Made by a program: the position numbers and the translations under genes | Notes under the pieces: model-generated | Told to the model about the DNA's origin: nothing | The model's database searches: none | Seen by the model: only the letters and a program-made list of their open reading frames with translations | Part shown: one piece after another, positions 14,884 through 24,200 of the stretch | How the letters are laid out: each line of letters starts with the position of its first letter | Numbering within the stretch: position 1 is the stretch's first letter | Source: Flavobacterium aquicola | Lineage (GTDB): Bacteria > Bacteroidota > Bacteroidia > Flavobacteriales > Flavobacteriaceae | NCBI RefSeq assembly: GCF_003385115.1 | Contig: NZ_QUNI01000003.1 | Span: 310,001 to 374,000 of the forward strand | Length of the DNA: 64,000 nucleotides | Direction of reading: 5' to 3'

Positions 14884-17458
14884 CGGATTCGCTATTTTCA
14901 AGTGTGTCTAAAACGGAATGCTGGATTACAGAATGATTAAAATATAGGCTTGATAAATTGTTGGAAACATCGCACATCAATTCAAAAACATCCGAAAGCG
15001 TCTGGTCTAATTTAGATCGGAATTGTGTTTTTTCATCAACTTGTATCAGGCTGTCGGCATCAATTAAATTGATAATTGTGCTGGCTTTCAAAGCTGATTT
15101 TTCGGCAATGCTCAATCGGTTTGGCTCATTGGTTTTTGGTAATTTAGAAAGATAATGAGTGAGAGTATTTAGTAAAAAAGAAAGCGTGTACGTTAAGTTT
15201 TTTTCTAAAAACACCATATTAATCACGGCTTTCAGACTTAAATGCGATTTGTATATATTCCTGTATTGTGCTAGTAAATGATGATTTTCTAATATAGCTT
15301 CCATCAGAACGGCTTCATCTTCCTCGGCTTTTTTGTAATTGAAAGCCGTACGAAAAACCGAAATTAAAGATAAAATTCGTTCTACATTTTTTCCGGCTTC
15401 CATCAGATAGAAACCATTATCACGTGGTAATGTTTCGTAAATATTGCCATAAAATGAAAAAAGACGAATGTGCAGTTTATCTAAAGAATGATTAACGTGA
15501 TTGATGTTATTTGTTTTTTTAAGCGTAAAATGAATGTCTTCCAGTAAATTGATAATCTGCCGGGTGTCGTTGTTCCATTTTTCACTAACCTGATTAATGG
15601 TATTGAGCAATGACTGCATATTATAAACGACCGAACCTACTTTTTTGGAATCATTAATCAGTAAAAGCAGTTCCGTAATCGGATTTACAAAAATAGCATC
15701 GTTGTCAAATACTTCTCCGTCTTTGGCTTCTTTTCCAACAAATCCTGGATAAGTCTGTGTAAGATGCGTAAGTGATTTTAATAAAACGATTAAAAACTCA
15801 GGCTGTTCATTGCCGTGTTTAACCACATTTTCGTTGAGTCTGTTCAGAATGATTTTCAGGAAACTGCGCAAAGCCATTGTTCTTTCGCACAAACGGCCTA
15901 ACCAAAATAAATTTTCGGCATTTCGGCTTGTCAGAGAATTATTGAGCTGGTTGTTAGTGTTTTTTCGTTCAACCGATTTTTCCTGATATTCTGTCGGCGT
16001 ATCTGTAATAATCCAAGTATCTTTTGAAATACCGCCTAATTGATTTGAAATTTCAAACTTGTCTTTGACCGCCGAACTTCTGGTCAAACCGCCCTGCATG
16101 ACTTGGTAATCATCTCCGTCTGCTATCAAAAAAGCACGGATTGCAGCATATCTGGGTTCTATAGTTCCATTGATAAAAGCCGGAGTTGTTGATAAACTCA
16201 CTTCTTCCTGCGCCACATATTCTTTAGGATTTTTTTGAATCTGTTTTTTTAAATCTTCCAGCTGTTCAATATTCAGTAAACGTGCATAAATGGATCTGAA
16301 GCCTTGTTTTCGGTTGGTTTTTTTTATGATTAATTTAGGCAGATTAGTTAAGACATAATCCAATTCTTTGGTATGTCCGCACCACCAAGTAGCAATCGAA
16401 CTGATTAATAAAGGTTCTTTCAGCAGAAATTTACAGGCATTCTGCATAAAAGCCATCAGGCCGTAATTTTCTAAAATACTGGTTCCGGGAGGATTCACAA
16501 CTGAAATATTTCCTAAACGGATTACCTGCAGTAAACCGGGAATCCCAAGCAAAGAATCTCTGCGAAGTTCCAGCGGGTCGCACCATACATCATCCAATCG
16601 TTTGATAATTACATCAACTCGTTCCAGCTGATCGATAGATTTTAGCCACACAAAACCATCCCTAACCAATAAATCATTTCCCTGCACTAAAGTATAACCT
16701 AAATAAGAGGAAAGATAAACGTGTTCAAAATAGGTTTCGTTTCCGGGGCCAGGAGTCAGGAAAACCACATTTGGATTTTCATTGGAGTTGTTTCCTAATG
16801 AATCAACGGTTTGCTGTAATTGGCTGAAGTAAGGCGAAAGTTTTTTTCGATAGGTTTTTTTATTGAGTTCAGGGAAAACCTTACTCATTACAACTCTGTT
16901 TTCGAGAGCATATCCCGCACCCGAAGGCGCTTGAGTCCGGTTGTCCAGCAGCCACATTTTTCCGTCAGGACCTCGGGCCAAATCTACTGCGTAATTCAGT
17001 AAATTTTTGTTGTGCTTCTGTTTAATATCAAAACAAGGCAGCAGAAAACCAGCATTGTCAAAAACTAATTCGGCAGGTATTATCGCATTTTTGATTAAGG
17101 TTTGGGGACCGTAAAGATCTTTTAAAATTAAATCTAATAAATGAGCTCTCTGTTTTAATCCTTTTTCAATAGTTTTCCACTCCGACTCGTGAATTAAAAA
17201 TGGAATAGGATCTAGTTTCCAGGCACGATTCGATTCCTGATTAGAATCATAAACATTATAGGTAACTCCGTTTTCTTTTAATTTTTTTACAATTTCCTGA
17301 TTGCGTAATTCTAATTCATCAATTCCAATGGATTCTAAGGTGTCAAAAAGCCCTTTCCAATACGGTTTTATCTCTCCGTTTTGGTCAAGCACTTCGTCGT
17401 ATGAATTTATTTTTTCTTTATATGATTGGAGCAGTCCCAGTGAAATATCTTGAATCAT
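14873..17458 (-). CDS. Circularly permuted ATP-grasp ligase fused to an alpha-E domain
   Basis: An 861-residue two-domain protein. Residues about 70-490 are a circularly permuted ATP-grasp ligase, recognised by MWLLDNRTQAPSGAGYALENR (168-188), VVFLTPGPGNETYFEH near 231, DVIIKRLDDVWCDPLELR near 282 and NPPGTSILENYGLMAFM near 322. Residues about 508-850 form the all-helical alpha-E (DUF403) domain beginning LTSRNAENLFWLGRLCERT. In many genomes the two parts are separate neighbouring genes; here they are fused. Comparative genomic work on amidoligases predicts that this pair makes or attaches a small peptide tag with a GS-like ligase (DUF2126) encoded beside it. The direct substrate is unknown. 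Confidence 0.9.
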   Translation of the reverse strand: MIQDISLGLLQSYKEKINSYDEVLDQNGEIKPYWKGLFDTLESIGIDELELRNQEIVKKLKENGVTYNVYDSNQESNRAWKLDPIPFLIHESEWKTIEKGLKQRAHLLDLILKDLYGPQTLIKNAIIPAELVFDNAGFLLPCFDIKQKHNKNLLNYAVDLARGPDGKMWLLDNRTQAPSGAGYALENRVVMSKVFPELNKKTYRKKLSPYFSQLQQTVDSLGNNSNENPNVVFLTPGPGNETYFEHVYLSSYLGYTLVQGNDLLVRDGFVWLKSIDQLERVDVIIKRLDDVWCDPLELRRDSLLGIPGLLQVIRLGNISVVNPPGTSILENYGLMAFMQNACKFLLKEPLLISSIATWWCGHTKELDYVLTNLPKLIIKKTNRKQGFRSIYARLLNIEQLEDLKKQIQKNPKEYVAQEEVSLSTTPAFINGTIEPRYAAIRAFLIADGDDYQVMQGGLTRSSAVKDKFEISNQLGGISKDTWIITDTPTEYQEKSVERKNTNNQLNNSLTSRNAENLFWLGRLCERTMALRSFLKIILNRLNENVVKHGNEQPEFLIVLLKSLTHLTQTYPGFVGKEAKDGEVFDNDAIFVNPITELLLLINDSKKVGSVVYNMQSLLNTINQVSEKWNNDTRQIINLLEDIHFTLKKTNNINHVNHSLDKLHIRLFSFYGNIYETLPRDNGFYLMEAGKNVERILSLISVFRTAFNYKKAEEDEAVLMEAILENHHLLAQYRNIYKSHLSLKAVINMVFLEKNLTYTLSFLLNTLTHYLSKLPKTNEPNRLSIAEKSALKASTIINLIDADSLIQVDEKTQFRSKLDQTLSDVFELMCDVSNNLSSLYFNHSVIQHSVLDTLENSESDEI

Positions 17459-17534
17459 TTGTTAATTGTAAATGAATTACGTTTTTATAATTGACAAAAT
17501 AATGGTTTTTAGAGCGAACAGCAATGCAATTGTT

Positions 17535-20500
17535 CTATTCTTTTGCTTTCCAATAATGTCTTAAATCCAAAGTGTAAGGGTATTCAGGGTTAATGAGTTC
17601 TATAGGCGTATCCAGCCGCAGTTCCGATTTAGATTCTACTAAAAATCGGGAAGTTGCATTGCTGTTTGAAATCATTTCTTTCTCCTTTTCTACATCTTCA
17701 AGACCAGCTGAAGGTGTGTGTCCAAAATCCCAAAAACGGCTTATTTTTCTTGATTCTGCTTCAAAACTATTTACGGGAAAACTGTCAAAGCTTCTTCCGC
17801 CGGGATGGGTTACAAAATAAGTACAGCCACCAATTACTTTATTGTTCCAAGTATCAACTAAGTCAAAAACCAGCGGTACATCAATTCCGATATTAGGATG
17901 CAGTGCCGATGGCGGATTCCATGATTTATAACGGATTCCTGCTACATATTCTCCTTTTGTACCAGTGCTTCTTAATGGAATTCGGCATCCTTTGCATAAT
18001 AAAATGTGACGTTCGGGCACAATTCCAGAGACTTTTACCTGCAGTCGCTCTAGTGAAGAATCGACAAACCGTGAGGTTCCAGAGCTGGAAAGTTCTTCGC
18101 CAAGTACGTGCCAAGGTTCTATTCCCAATCTTATTTCCAATTGAATATTATCAATTGTCACATTTCCATGATGCGGATATCTAAATTCGAAGAAAGGATC
18201 AAACCATGAAATATCAAAATTATATCCGGCATCTTTCAAATCATTAACCACATCAATCATATCCAGATAGGCAAAATGAGGTAACAAAAATTTGTCATGC
18301 AGTTCAGTTCCCCAGCGGATCAGTTTTTTATCGTATGGGTTTTTCCAGAATTTGGCAACCAGTGAACGGACTAATAAATTTTGAACCAAATTCATGTGCT
18401 TGTGCGGAGGCATGTCAAAAGCTCTTAATTCTAATATTCCCAAACGCCCTGTTGACGAATCGGGAGAATATAATTTATCGATGCAGAATTCTGTACGGTG
18501 CGTATTTCCAGTAATATCAGTTAATAGGTTTCTAAAAATCCTGTCCACCATCCAGAAAGGAACTTCTCTGTCTTTTGGGATTTGTTCAAAGGCAATTTCC
18601 ATTTCATACAAGCGCTCGTCACGGCCTTCGTCAATTCGTGGTGCCTGACTTGTTGGTCCAATAAAAGGTCCGGCAAAAAGGTAGCTCAAAACAGGATGAT
18701 GCTGCCAATAAGTAATTAAACTCTGCAATAAATCTGGTCTTCGTAACAGCGGACTGTCTTCAGGTCTTTCTGCTCCTAAGGTTACGTGATTTCCTCCACC
18801 AGTTCCAGTATGACGGCCGTCAACCATGAATTTGTCGGTGCCTAAACGGGACAGAAATGCCTCTTCGTATAATGCTGTTGTGTTATCTACAATTTCCTGC
18901 CAGGATTTTGCCGGATGCACATTCACTTCAATTACACCAGGATCCGGAGTAACCATCATTTTCTCCACCCTGTAATCGGTCTTTGGCTGATAGCCTTCAA
19001 TTCGTACAGGCATCTGTAATTTTTCGGCAGTATTTTCTATCGAAGTTATTAAGTCGATATAATCTTCTAAATAATCAGTTGGCGGCAGAAAAACATAAAG
19101 CATTCCGTCGCGTTCCTGAATGCACATTGCTGTAATGAAAGTATCCACTTCAAACACTGAAGGGTCTACTTCCTTTTTAGTCTCTTTTTTGGTCGAAACT
19201 TTTTTGACTGCTTCAAAAATTTTTGAAATAGTTCCGTAGCGTTTTTTTACTTTTTCGGAGTAATCCCCTAATGGAGGGAGATCTTCAAATAAACTTCTGT
19301 CAACAACTGTTTCTCTTTTGTTTTTCGAAACCTTTGGCAGGGAATCTAACGGCAGACGCAGACCAATTGGAGAATTTCCAGGAATTAAAAAACAATTCCC
19401 TCTCCTGAATTCCCAAGCACAGCTTTCCCAATTGTCCTGACCATAATTTTTCCGTATTGGCAAAACAAAACCTGACGGATTGTTTAAACCTTTTTCTAAA
19501 ACCTTGGCAAGATTATGACGTTCAATAGAATCCTTTAGATTTACTTTCAAAGGATCTAAATTCACTGGTAGCTTGCCTTCTTCAAGAGCCCAATAGATTG
19601 GGTCTTCGTAAGCAGGCAATATATTTTTAGTATCAATTCCTAAAAATTTTGTCAATTCGACAGCAAATTTTTCAGCATCGTGAAAAGTAAATTGAGTTTC
19701 ACCTTCTTTGGCTACCAGAGCATCATTTTTCCAAAGAGGAAATCCGTCTTTTCTCCAGAATAATCCATATTGCCAGCGGGGAAATAATTCTCCGGGATAC
19801 CATTTTCCCTGCCCAAAATGCAGTAAACCTCCGAAAGCAAACCGTTGTTTTAAACGAAGGGCCAAATCGTAAGCCAGTTTTCGTTTCAGCGGGCCATCAG
19901 CAGCGGTATTCCATTCGGCACCTTCAAAATCGTCAATAGAAATAAAGGTTGGTTCACCGCCCATAGTCAGGCGGACATCCCCTGCAATAAGGTCGTTCTC
20001 AACAACATTTCCAACGGCCATGATGTCTTCCCATTGTCTGTCAGAATACGGTTTGGTTACCCGCGGATCTTCATGAATTCGGGTCACTTTGTTTTCGAAA
20101 TCAAAAGTCACTTCACATTTTTCAGTAGCCCCAGTTACAGGCGCTGCGCTTAGATAATGAGGAGTACAGCACAACGGAATGTGTCCTTCACCTGCAAAAA
20201 GTCCCGAAGTAGGATCAAGTCCAATCCACCCTGCACCTGGCAGATACACTTCTGCCCAAGCATGTAAATCGGTAAAATCATTTTCGGGTCCGGAAGGGCC
20301 GTCAAGAGATTTTATATCTGGCGCTAATTGTACAATATAACCGGAAACAAAACGTGCTGCTAAACCAAAATGGCGTAAAATATGAATTAACAGCCATGCA
20401 AAATCCCTGCAGGAACCGCTTTTCAGCCTTAATGTCTGTTCGGGTGTCTGCACACCGGCTTCCATCCGCAGATTATAAGTCAGTGTTTTATAAACCACTT

Positions 20501-20951
20501 GATTCAGATAAACTAAAAAATCATTTATTTCTAAAGAGTCATTTACTTTTATGCCTTCAATGAATTTTAAGAATGTCGGACTTTCTTCGCTTAGTTTCAA
20601 GTAAGGAACCAATTCCTGTTCGAGGAGAGTGTCGTACTTAAACGGAAACTTCTGAGCATATTCTTCTACAAAATAATCAAATGGGTTAATGACCTGAAGT
20701 TTTGCAATTACTTCGACCTCGACTTTTAATTCTTTGATTTTTTCGGGAAAAACAATTCTGGCCTGATAGTTTCCAAAAGGATCCTGCTGCCAATTAATGA
20801 AATGATTTTCTGGACTGATTTTAAAAGAATATCCCTCTATGGCTGTTCTTGAATGCACTGCAGGACGAAGTCTGAAAATATGCGGGAATAATTTAACGCT
20901 TTGGTCAAATTTGTATATTGTTTTGTGGGAAATGGCTATTTTTATTGACAT
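17535..20951 (-). CDS. Transglutaminase-DUF2126 fusion (GS-like amidoligase)
   Basis: A large protein of about 1138 residues. The start at 20951 (MSIKIAISHKTIYKF) is preferred because it aligns with the transglutaminase N-terminal domain; eight extra residues are open upstream. The transglutaminase core has Cys181 (LKSGSCRDFAWLL), His230 (DLHAWAEVYLP) and Asp246 (GWIGLDPTSG). From about residue 290 to the end is DUF2126, with RLTMGGEPTFISIDD, KWYPGELFPRW, MVDGRHTGTGGGNHVTLG and THRTEFCIDKLYSPDSSTGRLGILELRAFDMPPH, predicted to be a circularly permuted glutamine-synthetase-like COOH-NH2 ligase. It is first in the operon; the next gene starts 76 nt downstream. Full-length and apparently intact. 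Confidence 0.9.
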   Translation of the reverse strand: MSIKIAISHKTIYKFDQSVKLFPHIFRLRPAVHSRTAIEGYSFKISPENHFINWQQDPFGNYQARIVFPEKIKELKVEVEVIAKLQVINPFDYFVEEYAQKFPFKYDTLLEQELVPYLKLSEESPTFLKFIEGIKVNDSLEINDFLVYLNQVVYKTLTYNLRMEAGVQTPEQTLRLKSGSCRDFAWLLIHILRHFGLAARFVSGYIVQLAPDIKSLDGPSGPENDFTDLHAWAEVYLPGAGWIGLDPTSGLFAGEGHIPLCCTPHYLSAAPVTGATEKCEVTFDFENKVTRIHEDPRVTKPYSDRQWEDIMAVGNVVENDLIAGDVRLTMGGEPTFISIDDFEGAEWNTAADGPLKRKLAYDLALRLKQRFAFGGLLHFGQGKWYPGELFPRWQYGLFWRKDGFPLWKNDALVAKEGETQFTFHDAEKFAVELTKFLGIDTKNILPAYEDPIYWALEEGKLPVNLDPLKVNLKDSIERHNLAKVLEKGLNNPSGFVLPIRKNYGQDNWESCAWEFRRGNCFLIPGNSPIGLRLPLDSLPKVSKNKRETVVDRSLFEDLPPLGDYSEKVKKRYGTISKIFEAVKKVSTKKETKKEVDPSVFEVDTFITAMCIQERDGMLYVFLPPTDYLEDYIDLITSIENTAEKLQMPVRIEGYQPKTDYRVEKMMVTPDPGVIEVNVHPAKSWQEIVDNTTALYEEAFLSRLGTDKFMVDGRHTGTGGGNHVTLGAERPEDSPLLRRPDLLQSLITYWQHHPVLSYLFAGPFIGPTSQAPRIDEGRDERLYEMEIAFEQIPKDREVPFWMVDRIFRNLLTDITGNTHRTEFCIDKLYSPDSSTGRLGILELRAFDMPPHKHMNLVQNLLVRSLVAKFWKNPYDKKLIRWGTELHDKFLLPHFAYLDMIDVVNDLKDAGYNFDISWFDPFFEFRYPHHGNVTIDNIQLEIRLGIEPWHVLGEELSSSGTSRFVDSSLERLQVKVSGIVPERHILLCKGCRIPLRSTGTKGEYVAGIRYKSWNPPSALHPNIGIDVPLVFDLVDTWNNKVIGGCTYFVTHPGGRSFDSFPVNSFEAESRKISRFWDFGHTPSAGLEDVEKEKEMISNSNATSRFLVESKSELRLDTPIELINPEYPYTLDLRHYWKAKE

Positions 20952-21278
20952 AAGAAAGTTTTTTTTATGACACAATTCCGTTTATACAAATATTGAAAAA
21001 AAATCACTGTTTAACGAATTTTAATGATAATAATTTATTAAAAATAAACTTAAATACTGTTTATTAAGTAATTTTAAATCTTTTTATTGATAATATCTTA
21101 ATGTTTGATATTGAAAAACAGTTTCAAAAAGTATAAAATGTTACCATAAAGTATATTTAAGTTTAATACTGCTTTATTTCATTTGGGCTTTGTAACTTAG
21201 TATTTCGATAATTATCACAAATTAGTAAGCTGACTGACCAGCATTATTAATATCAGAAATTCAAAAAAATAGATAAAC
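20952..21278. other. Divergent regulatory gap between the DUF2126 operon and pirin
   Basis: A 327-nt, very AT-rich intergenic region between two divergent start codons. A direct repeat is visible: TTAAATACTGTTTATT near 21050 and TTTAATACTGCTTTATT near 21162. No perfect TAnnTTTG box was found for either direction, only degenerate ones (AATATTTG on the minus strand near 20985). No gene or RNA is supported. Confidence 0.45.
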
Positions 21279-22160
21279 ATGTCAAACATTGGATTAATTA
21301 TAGAAGAACGTTCGGCTGATATTGGAAACTTTCTTGTGGGCAGATTGCTGCCTTTTCGTGAAAAACGAGCAGTAGGGCCTTTTGTGTTTTTGGATCACAT
21401 GGGACCAGCCTTTCTCAAAGATTATCAAAATTTAGATGTGCCTCCGCATCCGCATATCGGACTTTCGACACTTACTTATTTGTTCGAAGGTGCCATACTG
21501 CACAGAGACAGCGTGGGAACCGAAATGGAAATTACGCCAGGCGCGGTCAATTGGATGACAGCAGGAAAAGGAGTAGTGCATTCGGAACGGACACCGGAAT
21601 ATTTGAGAACGACCGATAAAAGTCTCCACGGACTGCAGATTTGGGTCGCATTGCCAAAAGAAAAAGAAAATATTGAACCGTCGTTTGTGCATGTAGAAGC
21701 CAAAGATATTCCCGAATGGCAGCAGGATAATGTTACTGTAAAACTAATTGCCGGAGAAGCTTTTGGAAAAAAATCGCCTGTGCCAGTTTACAGTCCGCTG
21801 TATCTGATCGAAATTAAAAGTACATCCAAAGCAACGCTGAATATCGGTAAAGATCTTTTTGGAGAAAGCGCTTTGTATATTTTGGAAGGCGAAATTATAA
21901 ATGATGGAAACACCTATGGTTCAAAACAAATTTTGGTCGCAAAGGAAAGCAGTCTCTGCCAATTCGAAATGAGTGAAAACAGTACCGTCTATATTTTTGG
22001 AGGCGAACCATTTCCCGAAGAACATTTCATCTTTTGGAATTTTGTGCATTCGGATAAAGCGGTAATTGAAAAAGCAAAGCAGGACTGGACCGATCAAAAA
22101 TTCCCAAAAGTTCCCAATGAAACGGAGTTTGTACCCCTGCCGCAACCAAGAGTGAGATAG
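21279..22160 (+). CDS. Pirin-family protein
   Basis: A 293-residue bicupin. The N-terminal cupin carries the metal-binding set H-P-H-x-G-L in VPPHPHIGLSTLTYLFEG near residue 55, followed by RDSVGTEMEITPGAVNWMTAGKGVVHSERTPE near 75 with the other His and Glu ligands. The C-terminal part (PVYSPLYLIEIKSTSKATLNIG, EGEIINDG) fits the pirin C-terminal domain. Pirins bind one Fe and some have quercetin dioxygenase activity; the physiological role in Bacteroidetes is unknown. It is divergent from the DUF2126 operon and monocistronic. A second, smaller pirin lies at 25853-26569. Confidence 0.93.
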   Translation: MSNIGLIIEERSADIGNFLVGRLLPFREKRAVGPFVFLDHMGPAFLKDYQNLDVPPHPHIGLSTLTYLFEGAILHRDSVGTEMEITPGAVNWMTAGKGVVHSERTPEYLRTTDKSLHGLQIWVALPKEKENIEPSFVHVEAKDIPEWQQDNVTVKLIAGEAFGKKSPVPVYSPLYLIEIKSTSKATLNIGKDLFGESALYILEGEIINDGNTYGSKQILVAKESSLCQFEMSENSTVYIFGGEPFPEEHFIFWNFVHSDKAVIEKAKQDWTDQKFPKVPNETEFVPLPQPRVR

Positions 22161-22191
22161 TTTATTTTTATCTGCTGACTATTAAAAATTA

Positions 22192-22300
22192 GGGCATGAC
22201 CGCAAGGGTCGGGCTTTCCACTGTATTCCCAATTAACAAAAACTACGGCAAAAAAAGCCTTGTTTTTCTAAATCGGGGATGCCGTTTCAATCCCTCATGC
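22192..22300. repeat. Mosaic intergenic repeat with inverted ends
   Basis: The 517-nt gap 22161-22677 has no gene. Its first part is an element starting GGGCATGACCGCAAGGGTC and ending CAATCCCTCATGC. Read in reverse complement, its ends (GCATGAGGGAT and GGTCATGCCC) match the ends of the element at 37771-37884 (GCGTGAGGGAT and GGTCACGCCC), and both carry an internal GCCCGACC block. This supports a dispersed repeat family; the interior is diverged. Confidence 0.6.
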
Positions 22301-22466
22301 AAATTTAGTTTTCATAATAACTTTTCCGAATGGCAGAGAATATGAGGTGTATTTAAAAAATGGATTCATGTTTTTTCCAAATTCTTAGGTAAATAAGTCA
22401 AGGGGTGATTGGATGTAAATCTTAGCTGTGGTTGATTTTAATCAGTTTTATAATTTGATTATTTTG

Positions 22467-22525
22467 TATATTTGATAACACACTGCAATCGAAAATGTAA
22501 TTTTTTCTTCATGCAGTGTTTTTTT
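22467..22525 (+). promoter_or_regulatory. -7 box followed by hairpin and T run (possible attenuator or tiny RNA)
   Basis: TATATTTG (22467-22474) is followed at once by a stem ACACTGCA (22480-22487) / TGCAGTGT (22512-22519) with a run of seven T. A transcript starting at the predicted site would terminate after about 45 nt. It lies 150 nt before the GH130 gene, so it could be a leader attenuator. A -33 box is not evident, so this is tentative. Confidence 0.35.
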
Positions 22526-22677
22526 AATAGAAAGATTATTTAGAATATAATGGATTAAAAATAAACTTCCGCTGTGATTTAATTATATGATGTAGCAGCA
22601 ACAGGAAGTTATAATTGAGCTGTTTTTACAATAAACAGAAAAATATTACCGTTGAGTTATAACTAAAAGGAAAATCT

Positions 22678-24156
22678 ATGAAAGTCTCTGTTACTCGAAA
22701 AAATATAAAATTCACACCTGATTCTAGCAGAGTTGTTGCTAGATATTTTATGAACGGAGAAGAAAGGACCAAAGAATTGATTGGCCGTATATTGATGATG
22801 AGTAATACCGAAGTCAATAATACTTTGGAACAAATAAATAGAGAATTTGCAAGACGGCATCGCAATCTTTCGGCTTTATTTCACAGGCACTATGATAAGT
22901 CCAAACATATCCTTAAGCACATGCAGGTCAATGATTCCGATCTTTCAGAGGAGCGAAAGATGCTTATTGGCTCTTATCTTACTATGGAATATTCCATTGA
23001 ATCTGCTGCATTTTTCAATCCGTCCATAGTCGAAGATTTTGATCAGTCTGGTTTGGAAAAGGGAGAGAAACGCGTCGTTATTTCGTTTCGGGCAACTGGT
23101 GAGGGACACGTTTCATCGATTGTATTTAGAAGAGGAATTATCGATAAAGACAATAGTCTAAAGATGATGCGAATTGGTGATAGTATTGATAAAGCTGAGG
23201 TGCTGCATAAAATGATGTTCAATAAAAAGCGCATTCTTTCCAAGCTAGCAGAACTTCATACTTTAGATATTTATTCTTCAATCCTGCTTGATCTGCCGGA
23301 AGTATTTGAATATTCAGTATTCAAAAATCTGCTAAAGAAAGAATTAGAAAATCCAAATATTAATAAAGAAAAGAAAGAAGCTTTCGAAGAAGTGCTTTGG
23401 GTGATGAATTCTTTTTATGATATACAATTCAAACATGATTCGGATATTTCAGAACGTGTTATATTTCCAATTTCTGAAGCAGAAAGCCGCGGAATTGAAG
23501 ATGCCCGTTTTGTGCGATTTACAGATGATGATGGTTCAGAAAGTGTAATCGGAACCTACACTGCTTATAACGGACATGCTATTCTTCCTAAATTAATTAC
23601 TACCGAAGATTTTTATACTTTTAGAGTAATGCCTTTGTACGGCGAGGGGTCAACTGGTAAAGGAATGGCTTTGTTTCCTAAGAAAATTAAAGGGAAATAT
23701 GCAATGCTGGGCAGAATGGACGGCGTCAATAATTATTTAATGTATTCATCAAAAGTGAATGAATGGAAAACTCCACAGCTAATTCAGAAACCTGAATATG
23801 CGTGGGAATTCACGCAAGTCGGGAATTGTGGTTCACCATTATGGACAGAGCAGGGCTGGCTTGTTATAACCCATGGTGTAGGAGCGATGAGACGGTATTG
23901 TATTGGAGCTTCATTATTTGATTTGGAAGATCCATCAAAAGAAATTGGAAGACTTCCTGAGCCTTTATTGGCTCCTTTAGAAGAAGAGCGTGAAGGTTAT
24001 GTGCCAAATGTGGTTTATTCCTGTGGTTCTATAATTCACAATAACAGTCTTATACTGCCTTATGCAGTTTCCGATTATTCCTCTACTTACGCCGTAATTG
24101 ATATGGCCGAATTGCTTGAAGCGTTGCTGGACAGCAAGAAAATAAAGGGATTATAA
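22678..24156 (+). CDS. GH130-family mannoside phosphorylase/hydrolase
   Basis: A 492-residue five-bladed beta-propeller glycoside enzyme. The GH130 hallmarks are SRGIEDARFVRFTDDDG near residue 265, the ligand segments IGTYTAYNGHAILPKLI, MALFPKKIKGKYAMLGRMDGVNNYLMYS and GNCGSPLWTEQGWLVITHGVG, and NVVYSCGSIIHNNSLILPYAVSD near the end. Family members cleave beta-mannosides, by phosphorolysis or (beta-1,2-mannosidases) by hydrolysis. The N-terminal helical extension of about 180 residues is long compared with small GH130 enzymes. There is no signal peptide, so it acts in the cytosol. A putative acetyltransferase follows 44 nt downstream. The exact linkage specificity is not decidable here. Confidence 0.88.
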   Translation: MKVSVTRKNIKFTPDSSRVVARYFMNGEERTKELIGRILMMSNTEVNNTLEQINREFARRHRNLSALFHRHYDKSKHILKHMQVNDSDLSEERKMLIGSYLTMEYSIESAAFFNPSIVEDFDQSGLEKGEKRVVISFRATGEGHVSSIVFRRGIIDKDNSLKMMRIGDSIDKAEVLHKMMFNKKRILSKLAELHTLDIYSSILLDLPEVFEYSVFKNLLKKELENPNINKEKKEAFEEVLWVMNSFYDIQFKHDSDISERVIFPISEAESRGIEDARFVRFTDDDGSESVIGTYTAYNGHAILPKLITTEDFYTFRVMPLYGEGSTGKGMALFPKKIKGKYAMLGRMDGVNNYLMYSSKVNEWKTPQLIQKPEYAWEFTQVGNCGSPLWTEQGWLVITHGVGAMRRYCIGASLFDLEDPSKEIGRLPEPLLAPLEEEREGYVPNVVYSCGSIIHNNSLILPYAVSDYSSTYAVIDMAELLEALLDSKKIKGL

Positions 24157-24200
24157 ACGGTATACTATTTTTATAGTTTTCAAAAATATAATTTTTTAAA

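Noticed and set aside
14873..17458. Artificial fusion of ATP-grasp and alpha-E genes by a sequencing error
   Set aside because: The frame is continuous, the linker around residues 490-508 is normal, and such fusions are known in the family.
22161..22677. Riboswitch upstream of the GH130 gene
   Set aside because: No conserved aptamer pattern was recognised; only one simple hairpin is visible.
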